Source: Punctularia strigosozonata HHB-11173 SS5 (taxonomy: Eukaryota; Basidiomycota; Agaricomycetes; Corticiales; Punctulariaceae). Taken from it: a stretch of DNA of 64,000 nucleotides. How positions within the stretch are numbered: position 1 is the stretch's first letter; the number at the start of each line of letters is the position of its first letter. The DNA is taken from contig NW_006767434.1 in the NCBI RefSeq assembly GCF_000264995.1, forward strand, positions 1,630,349 through 1,694,348, in the 5' to 3' direction. The position numbers and the translations under genes were made by a program. Shown here piece after piece: positions 22,416 to 33,309 of this stretch. The notes beneath the pieces are model-generated. The model was not told where the DNA came from. It saw nothing but the letters and a program-made list of their open reading frames with translations, and made no database searches.

Positions 22416-24351
22416 CTAACTCGGCATACCCTGCGCATGGCGCGGGTGCATGATGCGCGAGACGAAGGTTGATATCCGGCTCTTCGTCTTCCTGCTCGCG
22501 CGGGAGGCGACCGACCCCTTGGCGCTCCGCTTGGATGCAGCGTCGGAGTCCTTCGCCGGGGGCGCCATGTTCGTCGCGGTGGTGTCCAGCGCGCTCGGGC
22601 TGGGCGAGCGCTCGCGGTCGCCAGCGATCGCCTGCTTCGTGGCCGGCGGGGCGGTGACGACATGCGGTTGCGTGGCAGACGACGGCGCGGAGGGTTCGAG
22701 GCCGGGCGGGAGGACGCCGTTCGCCGATGTCGTAGGCTCGCCCGACGCGTCCTGCGAAGGTATACCTGGCGCCTCAGAGGGCGATACGTCATCGCCGACG
22801 ACGGCCTCGCGGAAGTCGGCGGCGGCAGAGGCCTTGTAGACCTTCCCAGAGACTTCGGCGGGAGTTCCGGGCTTGCTGCTTTCGGGGTCTGCGTGCTCAT
22901 CCTGGCCCTGGACGGGTGCGGCGAGGCCGAGGGCGGCGCGACGCGCGGCGGCTTCTGCGGGAGACTCGTCCTCGTCTGCCTGGGGTTTAGTCTCCGCGCC
23001 TTCTGGCCCCTCGGGCTGCGTGGACTCTTGTGACGACGCGGCAGCACCTTGCTGGGCCCGCGTTTCCTTGGGCGACGCGTCTGCTGGCACGTCCTCCTTA
23101 TTGATCTCTACAAACTCCGGCTCGTCCTCCTTCCCGGGCGTGACGCCGCCTCCCGCCTGGAGCGCATGCGCGTCACCATTCGGCTGCGCCTGTGCATCGT
23201 CGTTCGCCTCCTTCGCCTTCTCGATCACGAGCTCCTTCCCCTCCACATCCGCCGGCCGCTCGTCCATCCCCAGCGCGATGCTCGCCCTCTCCCCCTTCAA
23301 CCACTTCTCGCGCCTCTCCTTCCGTCCCGCCATCCACGGCCCGGCGCTGCTGAACGCGCAGCCGCCGCAGTCGTCGCACGTGCAGTTGCCGCCGAGGGAG
23401 GCGGGGAGGTTGTCGGCGTCGACGACGGCGAGCAGCTCGCGCTGGTAGTCCGAGCCGAGCACGTCGATCTTGTCCACCGTCTCCTTCGCGAGCCAGGGCT
23501 TCATGACGGCCCACATGGCGGTGAAGGAGGAGGGCGCGTTGATGATCTTGACTTGGCCCATACTGCGCGTGATGAGGAGGTAATCGTCTGATAAGGAAGG
23601 AACGGAGGGCGGGGCGGTTCTTACGTTTCGGGGTAGTAGTCCTGCGATATCTGGAACGATTTCTGGGCGAGGTCGCGTATTTGCCAGAATTGGCCGATGC
23701 TGAAGCCCTTCAAGTCGACGATGACGAGGACGGTGCCGATCTGGCGCTGCGCGAGGTTGGAGCACGCGGGAAGGATCTCGCGCGTGAGCGATTCGCAGTT
23801 GACGTAGAGCGAGTCGAGGAGGCGGTCGGGCGAGACGGCCTTGTAGAGCTCCGAGACGTTCACGCCGCCGAACCGATGCACGTTCACGGGCCGGCCTTTC
23901 TTGTCGACTTTGTGGAACCAGAGCGGCCAGTGTTTGAACACGTCTGCGCGTTCGGGGTACTGTTTGTTGCCCGTGATAAAGGGCAAAGGAAAACGGGGTC
24001 GGGATCGTGGTTCGCGGGAGCGGCAGTAAGGGTGCGGACGTACGTCGAAGGGGTCCATGCGGCGGTAGAGGTCGTCGATGCCCTTGCCGCCCACGGTTTG
24101 ACGCCATTCGCGGCAGTTCTTGAGCATGGCTTTGGCTTTGGGGATGTTATATTGCCGCGCGCGCAGAAATCGACTATCTCGTCGGTCGGCGAAATCATGC
24201 AACCAAAAAAAAAACATCGTTGGAGAAACACGCACGTCAACACGAAGTCGTCGTTCATCTCGCTCTCCTCGGGTATGACGCCGTCGCGGATGCACTCTTC
24301 GCGAAACTGCTTCAACACCTCCGCCTCTTGCTCGGGCGATTTGGGCGCCAT
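22416..24351 (-). CDS. Sec14-type phosphatidylinositol transfer protein
   Basis: Four exons: 24351-24236, 24173-24044, 23959-23625, 23562-22416 (575 aa). An N-terminal CRAL-TRIO helical part (MAPKSPEQEAEVLKQFREEC ... TRFLRARQYNIPKAKAMLKN) leads into the lipid-binding domain: HWPLWFHKVDKKGRPVNVHR, TVLVIVDLKGFSIGQFW, YYPETMGQVKIINAPSSF and ELLAVVDADNLPASLGG. Sec14 proteins exchange phosphatidylinositol and phosphatidylcholine and so regulate Golgi and plasma-membrane phosphoinositides. Yeast Sec14 is about 300 aa; here a disordered tail of about 270 residues rich in Ala/Pro/Glu/Ser is added, ending in a basic patch (KGSVASRASRKTKSRISTF) that could bind membrane. A CTCDDCGGC cysteine cluster lies just after the lipid domain. 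Confidence 0.9.
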
Positions 24352-26379
24352 CGTATCTCGTATCTCGTATCTCGGGTCGTGTAAGTGCGTGCAGAGGTGA
24401 ACGTGCGCGACGAGCGGGGAAGAGACTGGGTAGTGCTGCTAGCTGTCGGGGCGACCGGGGGCAGCGGTTGGTTATACGGCGCCCAGAATGATGTCAGCAC
24501 CGCAGTGGCTGTGCTCATATCGGCGGCTTTCTCCAAGTGCCGCCTGGACGCGTCAGGGCTCGACTTCGAGGAGGGGTGGAATCTTGAAGACGGGATAGAC
24601 GAGATCGTGCGGTGGTAGGGTACATAGGTTGCCCAAAGTGTGTGGTGTTGTATATGGGAGAATGTAGCTGCGCAGCTGAGGTCATTTTTCACTCGTGGCA
24701 TCCCTGCACTCCCACCCGAGGAGTGTTCTCCCGCGAGGTATCACCCTCCCATTCACGCCGCTTTAGTGTCCTCAGGCGGAGAAATTTGTACAAGTGCTGC
24801 TGGAGAATACACAGCACATCGCAGTTATATCGAGCCGAATCACGTATCTACATAGGTAGCGGGGCCAATGCTCGTGCATGCATTCGTGAGTTCAATAGAT
24901 ACATCCGCATCGCTCCTCGCGCCATAGCCAGCGTCGGGTTCTTGCAAGCAGTCCTCAGTCGATTCGAAGCCGTCGCGCTCTTTAACCTCTCCAGAGTCCA
25001 ATGCCATTGCCAGTCTGCAAAGCTCACCAGACCGCGTCGTCCCGATATGGAAAAGATGTTCCTTGCTTCTTACATAAGTGGCGGTGTCGCTGCCCTTTTC
25101 GGGAGTTTGTCGTCAAAAGTTTAATTTCGTCCGGGCCCCTGGCGCAGACAAGACGGCGAGGAAGACGATGGCATGGCTCATCGCGAGCGCCCCATCGACG
25201 GCGAATGAGAGCGGCACTCGGCACTCGGCGTTTGTCGTTCCAGTTGATCAGCGTGAACGAAGAGTGGGGGAGGTAGCAATCACCGGGAGTTTCGGCGGTC
25301 CCCCTTTACATACATAGATGGGTCATGTCTCACCCACACCACGTTATTTGACGTCGTCGTCCAGCTCGCATATGGCAGCCTGAGTGCTCGTAGCGTAAAT
25401 GGGCCTGGCCGATGGCGTACGTGTCGAGAAAGGTTCAGTGGATCATCTCCGTGGATCCGAGGGGGGCGACTTCCGTTAACGTTGGGCATCGTCATAGTGC
25501 TAGATACGCGTCCGAGTGCGACGACGAAGGCTACGGGCTCCGATGTAAGACCGAGTTGCCCGCCGCTTGTATACAGCCGAGTGTGTTGTAGCGTGCGTAC
25601 GAGTAACGCGTATTTCGATTCGTCTGATAATCCCAGGGCGTGCTGTTGGCTGCGCCAGCAGGGCCATCTGCATGATGCCGTGAGTATGCAACTTAACATG
25701 ACGGCGGCGGATCATCCGACGAGGCACGCAGAAGGAGTAAGAGCATCGAGCGCATCTGGCAAGCCCGAGAGGCCCATCCTAGCGCGACGGTGGGGAGGCT
25801 TCGACCTCAGGCCACAGAGGCAAGCCACCCTCAGTTGCAACCTACGTAGATCACGGCGATCGCCACGGCGCCATCGGAAGGCATGTGGGCCGATATACTT
25901 AGCCCGCCGCGCGTCACACCGAGTATCCTCCACTTCAGCTATCGTACGCATAGGGCCGAGCACACCAGGACGCCAGAGTAGATTTCGTGAAGAGGTCGAG
26001 GTTCGGAGGAGCGATACTGAACACCGAAAGAAGTCCGTCACCCAAGGGACCGGCGGAAGATCTCGATCGGAGATCTGACCGCGGCCGTTGCGCCCCCGGA
26101 GACCCAAGGCGCGGGGGCCATGGCACGTGACGGCAGTGGCCTGCGTGGGTCTCTGGCGAGCGTCTGAAAGAAACGCCTCCGAGTCCGACGCCGGTGTTCC
26201 CTCCTGGCCTGTCACTGCGGTCAAAACGGGGCGTAGCAACTCTTCCAGCCCCCTCCCACCCGCCTCTCTCTCCCGCCGTCCCCGCCCCCGCCTGCCCGCC
26301 ATCCCGCCTCCCCCGACGACGACCCGCGCGCACATCTCAGTTCTCTCGTCGACTTGAACGATCATCTGCGACCGCCGCC
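24352..26379. other. 2-kb intergenic region without a clear gene
   Basis: Divergent upstream regions of the Sec14-type gene and the 14-exon F-box-like gene. Open frames are short, and no motif or paired splice sites support a gene. The last 250 nt are C/T-rich, consistent with a promoter and 5' leader for the right-hand gene. Confidence 0.5.
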
Positions 26380-29300
26380 ATGGATCGGCTCTGCAGTACG
26401 TCGCCCCACGCAGCGCTCATCGTATCCCCGCACGCGGCGACGACTGACGCGGCCTTTCCAGATGAGATCTTGCAGCTCGTCTTCTTCGAGCTCGACGACC
26501 CGACGCCGCTCATCGCCTGCTCGCGGCGCTACCTCACCTTTTCGCAAGACCCCTGGATCCGAGCGTCCTACTTCCTCTCGCGCTACGGACGCATCCAGGC
26601 CTTCTATTACGCCTTCAGCCGCGGGAGGATCCTCACCCCGGCCGTGATTGATGTGCGTCTCCCGCTCTTTCTCTTCCCATCCTCGCCCTCCCCCCCTCCT
26701 TTGCGGCGCATATAGCCACACCGCCTCACGCCACACACCCCTGAACATTCCACGCCCGGAAAGCTCATGCACGCCGTCGTCTTCATTTAGGTTATGCTCT
26801 CGAGCGGCGCGCTCCTGTCTCGGTACATGATCCAGCTCGCCACGCACCACTATTACCGCACCGCCGTGTCCTTCATCAAGTCCAATTGGGTCCGCACCAT
26901 GCCCTTCCCGCACTGGGCGCACCTCAACGTCGTCGCCGCCCGTCTATACGGCGACATCCCCGTCCAGAAGCCTCACGAGCACGACGGCAATATCTTTATC
27001 AACTTCATCAAAGAGAGCCGGTGCGTGGCACTTCCCCCCTCTTCCCCCTGTTTTTGTCCCTGTATCCCCTCTTCTTTCCCATGGCCTTACTCCCCGGATC
27101 TCACGTGAGGACTCATGCGCATGTCATAGGTTCACACCCGAATCGAGGAGCGTGGCGGCGGAAGATATTAGGGATATCTTGGAGAAGTACAAGGTTCGTT
27201 GGCTGCTCGTCCATCTTTACTTGGCATTCGAGTTAACGGCGGCGAAACCCCTTTCGCAGTTCATCCCCTTTGCGCATAAGGTACCGCAAACTGGTATTGA
27301 TGTCGGACCGTCGACCTGTTTGGCTAACCCGGTTCGTGACAGGACCCGCTCATGTCGCAGTTCCCTCTCGCGCTCTCGATCGAGCCGAACCTTCTGCCCT
27401 TAGCACGGGCCAACGGGTTCCGGCTGGATAGCAAGGTACGTTCGTGTTCACCTCATTGCGATCGTAGGTGAACTCATGATGGGCCGGAAAAAAAACGAAA
27501 AAATCAACAGTATCGCGATTTCGTATTCCGCAAGATGTTCGAGAAGCGGGTCGAGACGCCGCAGTCCAGCGGCAACTTTGCAGATGATATAGCTGGCCAC
27601 GTCCGTGACCTGTGCAAGCTCGATCCGTGGTGAGCTTTCAACGCCAATACTACCTCATATATGCGCTCACGTGTAGCGACGGCCGATAGCATGTTTTTGA
27701 GCCGCACCGTGGCTGCCGAGGTCTGCATGGAGGCGCCGGTGAACGAGCACGCGTATAAGGCGCTCAAACAGCTCGACAAGTCGGGCGATCTCCGCTTCGA
27801 GCTCTCCGGCCTCGTCGAAGACCTGCTCAAGCTCTTCCTGAACACGCGATCGATCACCTCGCCCGTGATCCACACCGTGATCCGCGCGCTCTACGCCGAC
27901 TTCCCTTCGACGGACCCGACCGTGCGCCAGGTGATACTCCTCACCGTCTTCCTATCGGACACGTACACCATGAACGTCGGCACGGCCAACTTCAAGTTCA
28001 AGCTCGAGCAGCTCGGGCTGCTCCCGATCACGCGGAAGGACATCGTCGACGTGCTGTGCAGCCCGTTCGTGGAGAAGTACACCGCCATCGTTCAGTTCGG
28101 CAAGCAGCTGCTTGATTGGAAGAAGGAAGACATGGACGAGCTTGTGGAGGAGGTCGCGATCAGGTGCCTCGAGATAGGGAGCAAGGCGAGTCCTCCAGGT
28201 GGCAAGCTGAGAACGCGATCGCTGATATTTTTATATCATCGCTGCACAGGGTAAGATGCTCAAGAGGCTCGTAGACCAGTATCCGTTCCTCTCCACTGCA
28301 CTTGCGTCGGCCGCCGTCGAGCGGTATCAACTGTCTGTCGAAGAGCTCCCATCGACCGACGATTTGGCTGCGTGCCGCGCATATCGCGCCCCCCTTTGCC
28401 GCGATTACATCGCCCCACGGATGTTTGGGGGCGAGGGCGCGCCGCCGTCGACCTCGGAAGAGACCCTGCGCGCCGCGGCGAGCATACTCGAGGTCGATAA
28501 CCTCGCCACGGCGTACCTCGATGGCGGGAACGAGCCGGAGCCGGAGGACGCGGCCGGGGAGGATGATCTGGTGCGTCTGCCAACGTTGTTTTCGCTGTTT
28601 CGGTCGGATGTTGACGAGGGGCTTGTGCGCGTGATAGGGTACGATCAGCCAGGACACGCTGTCGGTGATGATACGCGCCGACGAGGCCCAGCCCCAACGG
28701 TCGCGCCGACGGCGGTACTTCTGGGAGTACAGCTTTGGGGATATACACAACAAGCTGCGGTACCCTCCAGGTATGTCCTTCCTCGCATGCATGTATGCCC
28801 GGACAAGTAATCAATATATGCGCTCCTGTTCAGACGCTACCCAAGTTGGCAAATGGGTCACGCAGCAGTACCACATGCGAAGTGCGGTTGTCGCGACCTT
28901 TTTAACGCATGCGATCGTCAATAATAACGTGACGGTAAGCGCGCTGCTTCCTTCTACGGGTTCGAGCGTTGGCTGACGGTATGCACAGTTGTTGCAGCAC
29001 TACATCGGCACATCGACCACGCCTGGGCTCAACGCGCTCCCCGTCACCCTCAAGCACTTCAAGGTCCTCGCCCGACTGGGGCGGCAAGTAGTACGTAGCC
29101 CGTGCCTTTCTTGTTTTGTTCTTTCTCTACTTTTTTTCTACTCTCTGCGCCGTGACGCTTACACCCGCGTCTGCGCAGAATCCGCTACTGTTCGTGCAAA
29201 TCGAGCGCGGCGCCGAGTTCTTTTTCTCCGAGGAGGACTACCTCCGCGCGGAGGACGGCGGGGGCTCGTCGTCCCGGGAACAAACCACGGTCAAGGCCGA

Positions 29301-29909
29301 GTCGGGCACGGAGGCGGCCGCAGCGGCCAGCGGCAGCCCGGTCTCCTCCCCCCGTCGTAGCAGTGCGCGCAAGCGCCCGCGCCGGTCCGCGGCAGCGTCG
29401 ATCAAGTCGTACGCCGAGCCGGGGTCGGACGACGAGACGCTGGACGGTTTCGAGGTGGACGATTTCGTGGACCTGCGGACGACGCTGGCGAAGAAGAGCA
29501 GGAAGATGGAGGATCACTTGCAGAAGTGGGTCAAGCACTTGACGCTCCTGCAAAAGGAGGAGCAGAAGAAGGTGAGGGCGTCCGAGTGATTTGCAGGGGG
29601 TTAGTGACGCATGCTGACGGTGTTTTTTTTAGTACAACGAGAAACGAAAACGGCTGGAGAAGGAGGCGGGATTCAAGCCCCGCATGCAGAAGGCGAGTCG
29701 CGCTGGCTGATTTGACGGAGCTGCCGGATCTGACTGTCACGCAGAACGAGTTTATGAGGACGCTGGCGCTCTGCCTTCGAGATCTGCGCAAGATCGAGCA
29801 AGCGAAGCGACAGACCCTGCACGGCCCCGACGCCGAACACCAGAATTACAGTGACGGCGAGGACGACGAGTATAAGGTGCGGGGCAGGAAGCGCAAGACT
29901 CGAGCGTGA
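26380..29909 (+). CDS. F-box-like multi-exon protein, unknown
   Basis: Fourteen exons: 26380-26652, 26791-27020, 27130-27193, 27260-27280, 27343-27435, 27511-27629, 27690-28185, 28250-28570, 28653-28770, 28834-28934, 28989-29090, 29179-29571, 29633-29692, 29745-29909 (851 aa). The N-terminus contains FPDEILQLVFFELDDPTPLI, an F-box-like helix pair. The rest is a helical array without a named domain (for example SPVIHTVIRALYADFP and YFWEYSFGDIHNKLRYP). The C-terminus is basic and acidic in blocks (SSARKRPRRSAA, RGRKRKTRA), with nuclear-localisation-like motifs. Exon 4 is 21 nt. Introns after exons 7 and 13 need a GC donor, both reading AAG|GCGAGT. Similar proteins are common hypotheticals in Agaricomycetes; the role is unknown. 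Confidence 0.75.
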
Positions 29910-30194
29910 ACTCCGGGCCCTCCCTCCCCGTCGTCTCTGCACAATGCTCGAACACTCGTGGTCCTTTGCGCTATATTTGCACTTTCGTTTTGCCTTCGTT
30001 CGATCGCGCACGTATCTTTGTATACGAAAACCCACGTCATTTGTGACCGCTGACCACTCACGCCCCTGCACGGACACTACTTACGATATCAACACGCCCG
30101 TGCTAGCCTGCATAGCGGCGTCCTACGCTTACCATCGACGGCGCTGCAGCCTAGCGTGTAATAATTCTCACAGTGTACTGGACCGGTAGAAAAA
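29910..30194. other. Convergent intergenic spacer
   Basis: 285 nt holding both 3' ends. No other feature is visible. Confidence 0.4.
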
Positions 30195-31306
30195 CTATCT
30201 CCTAATAGAATCCATGCGCGCTCTGGCCGCGATGATCGCCTGTCGTACCTCGTTTTGCTCCATCGTCGCCAATACGTCCTCCCCGATGTCTTGCCTGACC
30301 GCGTCCATGACCTGCTTGACCTCCCTCCAGTCGCGCGCGACGTCCATGCCGAGGACGTCCGCCGTGACGTGTCCTGTGAACGTCTGCTTGAGCCTGGCCC
30401 GGCGTTCGTTATCGCGCACGACGGCGTAGTAAGCCTCGCGCCGTCCAAAGCGGTCGAGGGCTTCCTCCACGACGGCTTGCGCATCCGGCAGGGGCGGGCG
30501 GCCAACCCATGCGCCGCTGTCCCGAAGTTGCTTCGCCCACTCCTGGAAGGCGTAGAACATCGCGCGCTCGCGCTTCACCTTTTGCCGGTGGGCGGGGTCC
30601 GGCACGCGCCGCGGGTCGAAGAAGCGGGAGGAGGCGATCCAGGCGAACACGTCCCGCTGCGTCGCGAAGCCGGCGCGCCAGCGGTCGAGGGAGAGACCGA
30701 AGAAGGGGAGTATGGCGTCGAAGGACGTCGAGAGCGGGAAGGAGCGCGGGTGCGTGGCAGGCGCTTCGGCGTTGCTTGCCTGAGACCACGGGTTAGTTAG
30801 TCACGCGCATTGTCACGAAAGGGAGAAAGGAGGACACGAACCTTGAGACCGGACGTGCCCATGGCGAGGCCGACGGTGCGCGCGATGATGCCGAGGATCA
30901 TACCCAGATCGCCGTAGGAATGGAAGAAGAGGATGCGCCGGAACTCGTCTTCGTCCGCGCAGACGTGGACGTCGACCTGGCAGAACGCGTCGCGCTCGGC
31001 GGTCCAGTCGGCGCGCAGGGCGTAGTTGGAGGTCCGGTTCTCTGGCATGGGGAGGTAATGTGCGGCGCCGAGCAGGTCGCGCACGTCTTCCGGGGTCGGG
31101 GGCGTGGAGGCATTGATGGGGCCAGCGACGAGGAAGTCGACGTCGCCGTGATCAGGTTTCTCGGGGGCTTCGGCTGGTGTCCCGACGAGCTTGTAGATGC
31201 GCGCGAGACGGGGCCGGAGGGAGGCGAGAAGGGCTTGGTAGTGCACCGGGAGTATTCTGGGGAATAGCAATTCAGGATGACTCTGGGAGAAGGCTTTGCC
31301 ACCCAT
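30195..31306 (-). CDS. Nucleotidyltransferase-like protein
   Basis: Two exons: 31306-30842 and 30779-30195 (349 aa). The segment IYKLVGTPAEAPEKPDHGDV followed by DFLVAGP resembles the G-S-x-nD-hD core of nucleotidyltransferase-fold enzymes, here as GDVDFLVA. A later acidic residue in FCQVDVHVC could be the third carboxylate. The C-terminal half is helical and charged (AMFYAFQEWAKQL, RREAYYAVVRDNERRARLKQ). I know similar fungal proteins as uncharacterised. No RNA-binding or poly(A)-polymerase signature is present, so the substrate is open. The single intron is in phase 0. Confidence 0.65.
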
Positions 31307-31617
31307 AACTGTGGATCAGGGAAGTGACGCGGTCGGTGGTAACCGCTGGTGAGGGATTTGAAAGGGTTGAAGTATGCGAGCCAACAGGCATAGCTCTCGA
31401 GTCATTGCTGCTAAAGCACAGCGAAGAGTCGATATCGCGGCAAAGGAAGTGGGCAAAGGCACGTCGTATTGGCCAGGAAGGCGGGTGCCCACAGCCCCTT
31501 GTAGTGCAAGCACAGGTTTGGTTACAGCAACGTCGAACGCGAGTCATGGCCTTCCGGCCAACGTGTGTATGCGTGCTCCGGAGGACGATAGATCTCCCGT
31601 CCTGGACAGCAGAAAGC
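31307..31617. other. Spacer between tandem minus-strand genes
   Basis: 311 nt between the SDHAF1 stop and the start of the nucleotidyltransferase-like gene. No feature was seen apart from the presumed promoter of the latter. Confidence 0.4.
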
Positions 31618-31972
31618 CTAGCGAGGAACTGTGGAACGCCCGCTCTTGTCCCACTGCTGCATCTCCTGCGATACCCAGCAGTCGGTGACGCCCGGGTCCT
31701 CGTACGTTTCGAGCTGCCGTCGCCCGCGACGCATGAGGTGCTCGATGGTGTTTACATCTCGGGGTGTCACCGACTTTGCGTTCTGGTGGAAGGTGTAGCG
31801 CACGAACAGGTTGAACCTCGGGCGGGATGACGGCGGCTTGGTCCTGACCATTCGAAGGGCTCTGTATGGTTGGCTATGAAAATGTGCGAGATATACATGG
31901 CAGTCAGTTCGTTGCATACCTTCTGTATAGGGATAGCACCTCCTTTTGTAAGCCTGAGAGCCTCGGCGACAT
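31618..31972 (-). CDS. SDHAF1: Succinate dehydrogenase assembly factor 1 (LYR)
   Basis: Two exons: 31972-31920 and 31861-31618 (98 aa). Exon 1 encodes MSPRLSGLQKEVLSLYRR with the LYR tripeptide that recruits the Fe-S transfer chaperone. Exon 2 gives FVRYTFHQNAKSVTPRDVN then TIEHLMRRGRRQLETYEDPG, closely following SDHAF1, including the RRGRRQL motif that contacts the succinate dehydrogenase iron-sulfur subunit. The protein acts in the mitochondrial matrix to load and protect the clusters of complex II. The first exon is just 53 nt and the whole protein is short, so it is easily missed. The start lies 132 nt from that of NDUFAF6 on the other strand. Confidence 0.9.
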
Positions 31973-32104
31973 GGCCAGTAACCCGCAGGATGAAGGACGA
32001 GGAGTTTGCTCGAGCGCGTCCGTGACGTCGAAGTGCCGCGCCGACGGTGCCGAGCAATTGCGTACAACCGACCTCATCCAAGCCTTGTTCTCGCCATTCA
32101 TACT
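31973..32104. promoter_or_regulatory. 132-nt bidirectional promoter, SDHAF1 / NDUFAF6
   Basis: The two start codons are 132 nt apart and face away from each other, so the promoters overlap. No TATA box is evident. Confidence 0.6.
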
Positions 32105-33309
32105 ATGCTGGAACGCCCGGCCGCGCGGACTATCGCTCCGCGCAGCAGACGCGCAACGGCTGCAAGCAAAATAATTGAACGTGCCCGGGGCGTGCACTCG
32201 AACATTGGCGCTGTCCCCAAAGGCGGGATCGACGATCCTGCGTCCTACTGCGAGGAGTATGTGCGCAAACATGACTATGAGGGGTATCTCACCTCGCCGT
32301 TTTACCCCGGCGAGGCGCAAAAAGGTTTCCTTGCCCTCAAAGCGTTCTCTGTGCGTCTCCATAAGCCGTCGATTGGGGCGGTATTTTGATTTTCTGCGTA
32401 TATGCAGGTAGAATTAGCCAACGTCCAAGAGGCCGTGTCCAACCCGATGATAGGCAAGATGCGGATGCAGTTCTGGCGCGATGCGGTCAAGAACCTCACG
32501 GAGGTCTGCCTTCGTCGTTCTCTTTGCATCAAATGTTCCTTGACCTGACGGATATCAGGGCAGACCACCCCAACATCCGATCGCACTCGCGTTGCATGAC
32601 GCCTCTCGACGCGCCAACCTCGCGCCGTACCACCTCAAGCGGATAATTGACGCTCGGGTACGCAGGCTTCTTGTAGCTCATAACAGCACCAGGCTTACCG
32701 CACCGCGCAGGATAGCGAACTTGACAATCCGACCCACCTTACGCTCGACTCTCTCACCTCTCACGCGGAAGCGACCTCCTCCACGCTCTTCTACCTCCTC
32801 CTCTCCCTCCTTCGGCTCTCCTCGAACGACGACCTCGCGCACGCCGCGTCCCACCTTGGCGCCGCGCAGACCATCGCCGTCCTCCTCCGCGCACTGCCTT
32901 ACCACGCCTCGAAGAAGCACGCCGTCATCCCGGCAGAGATTACCGCGCGTCACGGCGTAAGCCAGGAGGACGTGTTCCGCCGCGGGCCTGCCGCGAAGGG
33001 TTTGGAAGACGCGGTGTTCGAGTTTGCAACCGCGGCGAACGACCACCTGCTTGCGGCGCGGGATATGTTTGGACGCGCGGACGCACAGGCGAGGAAGGAG
33101 GCGATGCCACTATTCCTTGGCGGCGTGAGTTTCGCTCTCGAGCTCAGCCCGGATAAGCAGGCTAACGCATACATGCGCAGGTCCCTATCGCCTCGTACCT
33201 TTCGCGGCTGGAAGCCGTGAACTTCAATCCCTTCGACCCCTCGCTGCAGCGGCGACATTGGAAGCTACCTTGGAACGTGTGGCGTGGCTACTTCAAGAAG
33301 GCGTTTTGA
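32105..33309 (+). CDS. NDUFAF6: Complex I assembly factor NDUFAF6
   Basis: Five exons: 32105-32350, 32408-32503, 32559-32657, 32711-33124, 33181-33309 (327 aa). The fold is that of squalene/phytoene synthases: YCEEYVRKHDYEGYLTSPFY, FLALKAFSVELANVQEAVSN, MIGKMRMQFWRDAVKNL and HPIALALHDASRRANL. NDUFAF6 is the mitochondrial member of this superfamily that helps build complex I; in place of the catalytic DxxxD pairs the aligned segments read ELANVQEAV and DSLTSHAEATSS, which argues for assembly factor over synthase. An Arg/Ala-rich N-terminus suits mitochondrial import. The C-terminus (LPWNVWRGYFKKAF) is typical for the family. The exon-4 acceptor at CGCGCAG was chosen to give DARDSELDNPTHLTLDS. 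Confidence 0.9.

Noticed and set aside
22873-23591. Long + strand frames opposite the Sec14-type gene
   Set aside because: Antisense shadows caused by GC-rich codons; the minus strand has clear CRAL-TRIO motifs.
32105-33309. Squalene or phytoene synthase
   Set aside because: The fold matches, but the catalytic aspartate-rich motifs are missing and an N-terminal mitochondrial-type sequence is present, as in NDUFAF6.
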